Source: Bacteroidota bacterium (lineage in GTDB: Bacteria > Bacteroidota > Bacteroidia > UKL13-3). Taken from it: DNA of 39,467 bases. Positions 17,401 to 22,669 of this stretch are shown here, piece after piece (the first letter of the stretch is position 1; every line of letters begins with the position of its first letter). Both the position numbers and the translations under genes were made by a program. The notes under the pieces were generated by a model, which did not search any database, was not told where the DNA came from, and was given only the letters and a program-made list of their open reading frames with translations. Where the stretch lies: contig JAWXAU010000189.1 of assembly GCA_034439655.1 (NCBI GenBank), positions 1-39,467 on the forward strand, written 5' to 3'.

Positions 17401-18081
17401 TTATAAAGCCAATTCTTTTATCAATTTTGGCAAGCCCAAAGCAGCGGTATTCTCTATCACTTTTATATTGTTGCCCGAACTAACAGGAGGATAGGGGTCT
17501 ACCAAATATATAGTGGCTTTTCGTGGGGCATAATCCAGCAAACCTGCTGCGGGATAAACTTGCAGCGAGGTGCCAACTACAATTACGATATCTGCTTTTT
17601 GTACTACCATAGCGGCTTTATTTATCATGGGAACCGCTTCGCCAAACCATACAATATGGGGCCTTAACTGTGAATTTTTTTCGCAGTTGTCTCCCGGTTC
17701 TATATTTTTGTAGCCAATATCATATAGTAGTGATTCGTCAATTGTGCTTCGGGCTTTCACTATTTCGCCATGCAAATGTATAATATTGGTAGAGCCCGCT
17801 CGTTCATGCAGGTCGTCAATGTTTTGGGTAATGATGGTCACTTCTGCAATTTCCTGCAATTGTGCCAATGCCTTGTGGCCCGCATTGGGTTTGGCCTTGC
17901 CTATTTCTTGCCTCCGAAGGTTATAAAACTCAAGCACCATTTTATAATCATGTTGCCAGCCTTCGGGCGATGCAACTTCCATCACCTTATACCCATTCCA
18001 AAGCCCGTTATTGCCCCTAAAAGTTTGAAGCCCGCTTTCGGCACTTATGCCTGCACCTGTTAGCACAACGATATGCTTCAT
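17401..18081 (-). CDS. Sir2-family NAD-dependent deacylase (SIRT5-like), zinc site lost
   Basis: This 226-residue sirtuin removes acyl groups from lysines using NAD. Seen motifs are GAGIS (9-13), TQNIDDLHERAG (from 85), catalytic His104 in HLHGE, and GTSLQVYPAA near the NAD site. Tyr53 and Arg56 form the YxxR pair that in SIRT5 and CobB recognises succinyl/malonyl groups, so desuccinylase activity is likely. The four cysteines of the zinc ribbon are absent: the region after HGE contains only Cys133. I place the start at ATG 18081 rather than the TTG just before it. It lies 9 bp after the MBL-rhodanese gene and is presumably cotranscribed with it. Confidence 0.93.
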   Translation of the reverse strand: MKHIVVLTGAGISAESGLQTFRGNNGLWNGYKVMEVASPEGWQHDYKMVLEFYNLRRQEIGKAKPNAGHKALAQLQEIAEVTIITQNIDDLHERAGSTNIIHLHGEIVKARSTIDESLLYDIGYKNIEPGDNCEKNSQLRPHIVWFGEAVPMINKAAMVVQKADIVIVVGTSLQVYPAAGLLDYAPRKATIYLVDPYPPVSSGNNIKVIENTAALGLPKLIKELAL

Positions 18082-18090
18082 CAATAAAAA

Positions 18091-19470
18091 TTAATTTGAT
18101 GCTACAATATCAAGTCCTGTGGTTTTAATTTTATCAAAGCCACCCAAAACATTTTTTACTTTATCAATTCCTTTCGATTTGAGCCAAGCGGCTGCAATCA
18201 TACTGCGGTAGCCTCCTGCACAATGTATATAATAAGTTTTTTCTTTGTTGAGGGTCGAGATATTCTTATCCATATCTGATAAGTTGAAATGGGTAGCGTG
18301 ACCCAAATGTCCATTGTCCCATTCACCAGGCTTGCGAACGTCGAGTACATTTAGTTCATCAAAATTATAATCAATCGCAAATTCTTCGGGTTCGATAGAG
18401 ATGACCATATCATAACGTTTACCACTTTCTTCCCATGCTTTAAAACCACCTTCTAAATAGCCTTGTATATTGTCGAAACCCACACGGGCAAGACGGGTAG
18501 CAGATTCTTCTTCTTTGCCAGGCTCACAAACTATAATAATACTTTGGTGGATATTGAGTAAGGTTGCCGCCCAAATAGCATACTGTCCGTTAAGGCCAAA
18601 GTTATATGCTTTGGGAACAAAACCCAACTCAAATTGATCAGGAATTCTGGTATCTATTATATTGACTCCTGTTCTCGACAATTCTATAAATTGCTCCACA
18701 GACAAAGGTTTCAAAGCTTTTGATATTATATCTGCAAGAGGTTCGTATCCGTTTTTATTCAATTTCGCATCCTCAAAAAAGTAGGCAGGTGCAGGAGAAA
18801 TTCCAGTAGTAATTGTTTTGATGAATTCCTCCTTACTCATCGGTTGCAAAGCATAATTACCTAGCTTTTGTGTGCCAATGGTTGAGAAAGTTTCTTTGCC
18901 AATATTTTTGCCGCAGGCCGAGCCAGGTCCATGTCCGGGATAGTGAATTACATCATCGTTCAAAGGCATCAATTTGTTATGCAAGGAATCGTACATCATG
19001 CCAGCCAAATCTTCGGGTTTCATTAATCCATCCAATAAATCGGGTCGGCCCACATCGCCTACAAATAAAGTATCGCCTGTAAATACGGCATGTTCTTTTC
19101 CGTTTTCATCATATAATAAATAACATGAAGATTCAGGCGTATGGCCGGGTGTGTGTAATACTTTTATATTGAGTTTGCCTAGTGGAAGAATTTCACCATC
19201 AGTAGCTACATGAACCGGGAAATTAGTTTTGGTAGTAGGGCCATATATAATAGTTGCCCCAGTTTCTTTGGCTAGGTCTATATGTCCGCTCACAAAATCG
19301 GCATGGAAATGTGTTTCAAAAATATATTTGATGGCGGCACCGCGTTCATTGGCCAACTTCAGATAGGCAGCAACGTCACGGATTGGGTCAATGATGGCAG
19401 CCTCGCCTTCGCTCTCAATATAATAAGCGGCTTGTGCAAGGCAATTGGTATATAATTGTTCTATAAACAT
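18091..19470 (-). CDS. Metallo-beta-lactamase fold protein with two rhodanese domains (persulfide dioxygenase-rhodanese)
   Basis: This 459-residue protein combines an ETHE1-like metallo-beta-lactamase domain (about 1-240) with two rhodanese domains (about 255-350 and 365-455). THFHADFVSGH gives metal ligands His54, His56 and Asp58, and later TPGHTPES and FTGDTLFVGDVGRPDL supply the rest. Rhodanese 1 has a Cys at the loop VCEPGKE, and rhodanese 2 has the canonical HCAGGYRS active loop. The layout matches CstB/BLH-type enzymes that oxidise persulfides to sulfite and thiosulfate in sulfide detoxification. A TATTTTTGC -7 box at 19493-19485 overlaps the more distal TTG (19488), so ATG 19470 is the real start. 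Confidence 0.92.
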   Translation of the reverse strand: MFIEQLYTNCLAQAAYYIESEGEAAIIDPIRDVAAYLKLANERGAAIKYIFETHFHADFVSGHIDLAKETGATIIYGPTTKTNFPVHVATDGEILPLGKLNIKVLHTPGHTPESSCYLLYDENGKEHAVFTGDTLFVGDVGRPDLLDGLMKPEDLAGMMYDSLHNKLMPLNDDVIHYPGHGPGSACGKNIGKETFSTIGTQKLGNYALQPMSKEEFIKTITTGISPAPAYFFEDAKLNKNGYEPLADIISKALKPLSVEQFIELSRTGVNIIDTRIPDQFELGFVPKAYNFGLNGQYAIWAATLLNIHQSIIIVCEPGKEEESATRLARVGFDNIQGYLEGGFKAWEESGKRYDMVISIEPEEFAIDYNFDELNVLDVRKPGEWDNGHLGHATHFNLSDMDKNISTLNKEKTYYIHCAGGYRSMIAAAWLKSKGIDKVKNVLGGFDKIKTTGLDIVASN

Positions 19471-19484
19471 GAGGGTAATTTTGT

Positions 19485-19493
19485 GCAAAAATA
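19485..19493 (-). promoter_or_regulatory. -7 box upstream of the MBL-rhodanese gene
   Basis: TATTTTTGC on the minus strand is an exact TAnnTTTGC match 15 bases before the ATG. No TTG is seen at the right distance. It probably drives the series of seven co-oriented genes down to yggS. Confidence 0.55.
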
Positions 19494-19558
19494 ATAAATT
19501 TTAGGGAAGAATTTTATATTGATTTAATAACGATTGAGCAGTATGTTTGTTTGCTAGA

Positions 19559-19590
19559 TTGCAATCGTCAAAAAAATAAAATTAATTTTG
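19559..19590 (+). promoter_or_regulatory. Promoter of the LamG pseudogene
   Basis: TTG at 19559-19561 and TAATTTTG at 19583-19590 with 21 bases between fit the Bacteroidota consensus exactly. A hairpin (TATGCTA 19619-19625 / TAGCATA 19631-19637) follows in the leader just before the ATG at 19648. The promoter outlived the function of its gene. Confidence 0.6.
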
Positions 19591-19647
19591 TAGGCACCCA
19601 TTTCCTAAAAATTAAAGTTATGCTATGCATTAGCATATATTAAAAAT

Positions 19648-20042
19648 ATGAAAAAATACTTACACCTTATTATTATTACTTTGTTGTTTTCAAACGTAAA
19701 AGTATTAAGTCAAATTTCGAGTAACGCACTTAATTTTGATGGCCTTGCTGATTATGTATCGGCACCATTGACTGGAGTATTTAAAAATATTGAAACGAAT
19801 GAGGTCACGATAGAAGCCTGGATAAAACCCGATACAAATAAATTCTCAAGAATATTATTTGCCCAACTTGATACAAACGATTTTATAAATATATCAATTG
19901 CAAATAACAATGAAATTGTGTTTTATGTTTATTCTGGAGGGAATAATAGTATATCAACTATTGATACGGTGAGGTAAGGCCAATGGTCGCATATTACAGT
20001 TACTTGGGATGGTGATAATAATGAAGCGGTAATATATATAAT
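19648..20042 (+). pseudogene. Broken LamG/concanavalin-like surface protein gene
   Basis: The frame starts with a signal peptide (about residues 1-22) and a LamG-type domain: ALNFDGLADYV, VTIEAWIKPDT and NNEIVFYVYSGG. A TAA at 19975-19977 interrupts it, yet the same frame continues GQWSHITVTWDGDNNEAVIYI, which is exactly the next conserved LamG strand pair. It is therefore an in-frame nonsense mutation in a once longer gene, not a natural end. The continuation then runs into the 170-bp palindromic element at 20038 and is lost. The complete gene was probably a large secreted adhesin or glycan-binding protein with a C-terminal sorting domain. Confidence 0.85.
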
Positions 20043-20207
20043 ACCAATTCTTAAACTAAATTAGTTCTCCGCCTGTAGCGGATTTAGTTTGTAGAATGGT
20101 AATGTCGAATTACATCCCGAATGCCCCGCTTAATCCCGATAATTATCGGGATGCGGGGGGATTAGTCCCTTTCTTTTGGACTATTATATATTGAGTTTCG
20201 GTATTAT
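20038..20207. mobile_element. 170-bp MITE-like palindromic element with 8-bp terminal inverted repeats
   Basis: ATAATACC at 20038-20045 and GGTATTAT at 20200-20207 are exact inverted ends. Inside are three structures: an imperfect inverted repeat 20041-20103 (AAACTAAAT 20053-20061 with CCGC 20069-20072 against GCGG 20078-20081 and ATTTAGTTT 20082-20090), a GC-rich hairpin 20124-20158 built around the perfect 20-nt palindrome 20133-20152, and a TAGTCC/GGACTA stem near 20164-20184. No coding capacity. The LamG relic ends inside its left end and the nucleotidyltransferase ends inside its right end, so it marks an insertion or a deletion joint. I cannot name the family and see no clear target-site duplication. 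Confidence 0.6.
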
Positions 20208-20339
20208 CCAAATATCTAAATCGCTGGTAGTCCTTCCATAACCATGAAATATTACAGCATAACCACCTGCTATTATAAAATCAACTTTGTTTTGTTGAAA
20301 TTTAAAAAGGATTTCCTCGAAAACATCAGAAAATTTCAT
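20184..20339 (-). pseudogene. Nucleotidyltransferase (AbiEii/DUF6036-like), truncated after 51 residues
   Basis: Translation from ATG 20339 gives 51 residues: a helical start (FSDVFEEILFKFQQNKV), then DFIIAGGYAVIFHGYGRTTSDLDIWI, which is the glycine-rich motif and the paired Asp active site (DLD) of small nucleotidyltransferases related to AbiEii and DUF6036. Immediately after this motif the frame enters the 170-bp element and stops at 20184. The remaining two-thirds of the protein is missing, so it is inactive as a transferase. The start overlaps the stop of the upstream partner as ATGA, showing that the two were a coupled operon, as in toxin-antitoxin-like pairs. Confidence 0.8.
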
Positions 20340-20608
20340 GTATTGGGTTCTTGTAAAGTTATTAATTTAGGGATGGGCACCCACTTCCCATTTGGTAAAA
20401 GATATTCGTTATATATTATTCTACGAAGTTGTTCAGCATTAAACATCCTTTCGTCGTACGATGTCATAGCCCTTTCTTTAGCCACATATTCGTTTTCTTC
20501 TTCAATAGTAGAGAATATACGAATAGTCTTCTTCATGCCAATTTTATATATAGCTGTAGGTTCATTCACCTGCATTTTTGTTTTTTTTGGCTGTGGCTTG
20601 TCTTTCAT
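20336..20608 (-). CDS. Small partner protein of the truncated nucleotidyltransferase (antitoxin-like position)
   Basis: This 90-residue protein has no named family that I can assign. After a basic N-terminus (MKDKPQPKKTK) comes MQVNEPTAIY, then IRIFSTIEEENEYVAKERAMTSYDERMFNAEQLRRIIY, a helical charged region, and a short C-terminus. ATG 20608 is preferred over the GTG at 20629 because the GTG lies only 13 bases from the -7 box at 20650-20642. The stop overlaps the nucleotidyltransferase start (ATGA). Small genes of this kind with a charged helix commonly precede DUF6036-type nucleotidyltransferases; an antitoxin role is inference only. It appears intact although its partner is destroyed. Confidence 0.65.
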   Translation of the reverse strand: MKDKPQPKKTKMQVNEPTAIYKIGMKKTIRIFSTIEEENEYVAKERAMTSYDERMFNAEQLRRIIYNEYLLPNGKWVPIPKLITLQEPNT

Positions 20609-20641
20609 GTCACTATAATAAAAGTTCACTATTTATCAATT

Positions 20642-20650
20642 GCAAATTTA
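20642..20650 (-). promoter_or_regulatory. -7 box of the nucleotidyltransferase operon
   Basis: TAAATTTGC on the minus strand, 33 bases before ATG 20608, is a perfect TAnnTTTGC match. The same nonamer precedes the decayed aspartic-protease operon at 21557-21549. Confidence 0.5.
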
Positions 20651-20679
20651 AAATGTTTTCTACAAAAAAAGAGAATTTA

Positions 20680-20884
20680 TATAATATATTTTGCCACTCA
20701 ACTTTTATTAAATTTTTTGCAACAAAATTATCACATGCAAGAAATTATTGAAGCCGCTTGGCAAGACCTTGCACTATTAAAAGATAGCACCACTTTAGCA
20801 ACCATCAACGAAGTTATAGAACAATTGGACAAAGGCAAAGTCTGCGTGGCAGAGCCTATGGACAATTGTGACTGGCAAGTGAAT
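20680..20884 (+). repeat. Left copy of the duplicated dapD 5' region
   Basis: These 205 bases match 21647-21853 (promoter-proximal leader plus the first 50 codons of dapD). The leaders differ by a few indels (55 versus 57 bases before the ATG). Similarity ends abruptly after the codons for DWQVN, at the stop codon of the convergent aspartic-protease relic. Confidence 0.95.
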
Positions 20885-20887
20885 TAA
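20735..20887 (+). pseudogene. dapD: Truncated dapD copy (first 50 codons)
   Basis: ATG 20735 opens the same N-terminus as the intact DapD at 21704 (MQEIIEAAWQD...) and stops at TAA 20885-20887 after 50 residues, where foreign sequence begins. Codons 1-30 differ from the intact copy only at codons 12-13. In codons 31-50, twelve of twenty codons differ and seven of those are synonymous. The synonymous differences mean this piece once evolved as part of a functional gene, perhaps a different dapD allele. It lacks the hexapeptide-repeat catalytic domain and is not functional. Confidence 0.92.
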
Positions 20888-21272
20888 GAAATAGATATAG
20901 AATTTGTAACTGTGTCAATGCAGAATCTAGTACTCTCTAAAAAGTCCAATCCAAGTAATCCATTATAATCTGAAAAAATTCCGTGAGCTTGGAAGTCGTA
21001 CACTTGAATTTGGAATTCGTTTTTTTGTATTCCAAGAGAAGAAAAACTGCCTACCTCAAAAACCTCTGTTTCTATTGTGCCACTTGCAGTTTCAATTGCA
21101 ACCACCCCAATATTATCTTTTAGGTCATATCCAATAAATACAAAGCATTACTGTAGATAGTTGTATTGGTTGCTCCTGTATCAAAAATCATTTTTAATTC
21201 AAACTTGCTATCTATTTCTATACTAATAATAATTAGCCCACTTTCAGGCTCTCGTTTGAAAGGGAAAGTCAT
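20884..21272 (-). pseudogene. Retropepsin-like aspartic protease gene, frameshifted
   Basis: ATG 21272 gives a 50-residue piece with the active-site motif FDTGATNT (Asp31) and stops at 21122-21120. One base out of frame the protein continues as GYDLKDNIGVVAIETASGTIETEVF, then a central strand region, and the late motif GLLGLDFL that closes the retropepsin fold, ending at 20884. Joined, this is a complete single-domain retropepsin-like protease of about 125 residues with one frameshift near 21125-21135. No slippery heptamer suggests programmed shifting, and the upstream partner is also broken, so it is a pseudogene. The substrate of the original enzyme is unknown. The gene overlaps its partner as TAATG. 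Confidence 0.85.
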
Positions 21273-21526
21273 TATTTGATACGATTAAAAATTCCTGTAA
21301 TCTTTCTAGTTGGTTTGAAAGTGCCTGTATAAATCAGCGTGATTTTATTAAAGGCTGAAGTTTTGGCTCTTCCAATATAACAAACTTCTTTCTTATCCTT
21401 GCTATGATAAATTGGGATGCCAGATACAAGATCAATTTTGCTTTCATCCATAATAGGCTCGCACACAAAAACCCATTAGTTAGGATAAAGTTTTTTGATG
21501 TCGGTAATGTTTAATGATTGTCCCAT
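21272..21526 (-). pseudogene. Small conserved partner of the aspartic protease, nonsense mutation
   Basis: ATG 21526 begins MGQSLNITDIKKLYPN, followed by TAA (21478-21476) and, in the same frame, WVFVCEPIMDESKIDLVSG and the rest through the terminal TAA at 21274-21272. Reading through the one stop gives 84 residues with a Leu-Val-Ser-Gly-Ile-Pro-Ile-Tyr region and a VCYIGRAK segment. I know no function. Small proteins of this type often sit directly before a retropepsin-like gene, as here (overlap TAATG). The intact reading frame on both sides of the single stop shows recent inactivation. Confidence 0.75.
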
Positions 21527-21548
21527 TTTATTGTACAAGTTTACTACT

Positions 21549-21557
21549 GCAAATTTA
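21549..21557 (-). promoter_or_regulatory. -7 box of the aspartic-protease operon
   Basis: TAAATTTGC on the minus strand lies 22 bases before ATG 21526 and matches the TAnnTTTGC consensus. No clear TTG partner was found. Between this box and the right dapD repeat (21558-21646) I see nothing else. Confidence 0.5.
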
Positions 21558-21646
21558 AGATTTTTCTTCTTATTTATTGAAATAATTCCTGTCTAAATTT
21601 GTAATTATAATCTTTTGATTTCCCTTATTCTAAAATCATAAATCCT

Positions 21647-21853
21647 TATAATATATTTTGCCACTCAACTTTTATTATATTATTTTGCAACAAAATTTAT
21701 CACATGCAAGAAATTATTGAAGCCGCTTGGCAAGACCGTGAACTATTAAAAGATAGCACCACTTTAGCAACCATCAACGAAGTTATAGAACAATTAGATA
21801 AAGGCAAGCTCCGCGTAGCTCAACCCATGGGCAATGGCGACTGGCAAGTAAAT
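21647..21853 (+). repeat. Right copy of the duplicated dapD 5' region
   Basis: Leader and first 50 codons of the intact dapD, matching 20680-20884. The leader with its TATATTTTGCC promoter-like box is present in both copies, so the insertion left dapD with a full upstream region. The offset between copies is about 967 bp. Confidence 0.95.
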
Positions 21854-22513
21854 GAGTGGGTAAAGAAGGCGGTAATTTTATATTTTCCTACCCGCGAAAT
21901 GGTGACTACCTATGCCGGCCCGCTGGAGTTTTATGATAAGATGGCTTTAAAAAGTAATTATAAAGAATTGGGAATTAGAGTTGTACCCCATGCGGTTGCA
22001 CGCTATGGAAGTTATATATCGCCAGGGGTCATTTTAATGCCTTCCTATGTAAATATCGGAGCCTATATAGCTGAAGGTACCATGGTAGATACCTGGGCTA
22101 CTGTGGGCTCGTGTGCCCAAATAGGTAAGCACGTGCATTTGAGCGGTGGCGTAGGAATTGGTGGCGTATTGGAGCCTGTGCAGGCAGCACCAGTTATTAT
22201 AGAAGATCATGCATTTATTGGTTCACGTTGTATTGTGGTTGAAGGAGTGAGGGTGGGCGAGGCCGCAGTATTGGGAGCAGGTGTTACTATTACAATGTCA
22301 ACCAAAATTATAGATGTTACGGGCGATACTCCTATCGAACACAAAGGTTATGTGCCGGCCCGTTCGGTAGTGATTCCGGGAAGCTATACCAAAAAATTTG
22401 CCGCCGGCGATTTTCAAGTTCCTTGTGCTCTCATCATTGGCCAACGTAAGCCCAGCACCGATTTGAAAACTTCTTTGAATGATGCTTTGCGTGAGTATAA
22501 TGTAGCGGTGTAA
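21704..22513 (+). CDS. dapD: 2,3,4,5-tetrahydropyridine-2,6-dicarboxylate N-succinyltransferase
   Basis: This 269-residue DapD succinylates tetrahydrodipicolinate in lysine and meso-diaminopimelate synthesis, so it supplies peptidoglycan precursors. The N-terminal helical domain (about 1-95) is followed by a left-handed beta helix of hexapeptide repeats: VILMPSYVNIGAYI, GTMVDTWATVGSCAQIG, HLSGGVGIGGVLEP, VIIEDHAFIGSRCIVVEGVRVG. The C-terminal YVPARSVVIPGS and LIIGQRKPSTDLKTSLNDALREY complete a full-length enzyme. Its first 50 codons and leader also occur as a truncated copy 967 bp upstream, with a decayed protease operon between, so the gene stayed intact through an insertion at its 5' end. 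Confidence 0.97.
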   Translation: MQEIIEAAWQDRELLKDSTTLATINEVIEQLDKGKLRVAQPMGNGDWQVNEWVKKAVILYFPTREMVTTYAGPLEFYDKMALKSNYKELGIRVVPHAVARYGSYISPGVILMPSYVNIGAYIAEGTMVDTWATVGSCAQIGKHVHLSGGVGIGGVLEPVQAAPVIIEDHAFIGSRCIVVEGVRVGEAAVLGAGVTITMSTKIIDVTGDTPIEHKGYVPARSVVIPGSYTKKFAAGDFQVPCALIIGQRKPSTDLKTSLNDALREYNVAV

Positions 22514-22529
22514 AGGGATAAGAAACTAG

Positions 22530-22585
22530 AAATAAGAAATAAGGAATAAGGAATAAGGAGCTTACGCCGAATGGCCCTTATTCCT
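22530..22585 (+). terminator. Heptamer repeat and hairpin after dapD
   Basis: Four tandem 7-mers (AAATAAG x2, GAATAAG x2) occupy 22530-22557. The last arm AGGAATAAGG (22549-22558) pairs exactly with CCTTATTCCT (22576-22585), and the flanking GAAACTAG / CTAGTTCC extend the stem. There is no good T tract, so it is a repeat-derived hairpin that may end or stabilise the dapD transcript. Confidence 0.45.
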
Positions 22586-22669
22586 CCTAGTTCCTGTCGC
22601 AAAATTTTACTTTCCAAATACCGCATTTGTCCTTATTTTTACACCTTTAATCACTAACTATTTTTAAAG

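Noticed and set aside
20244-20887. Plus-strand frames spanning the nucleotidyltransferase operon and running into the dapD fragment
   Set aside because: The upper part is antisense to the coupled minus-strand pair. Only the last 50 codons (from ATG 20735) are meaningful, and they are the truncated dapD start.
21120-21140. Programmed ribosomal frameshift in the retropepsin gene
   Set aside because: No slippery heptamer or downstream pseudoknot is evident, and the upstream partner carries an independent nonsense mutation, so decay is simpler.
22530-22557. CRISPR-like array
   Set aside because: Four 7-base tandem units without spacers are a simple repeat.
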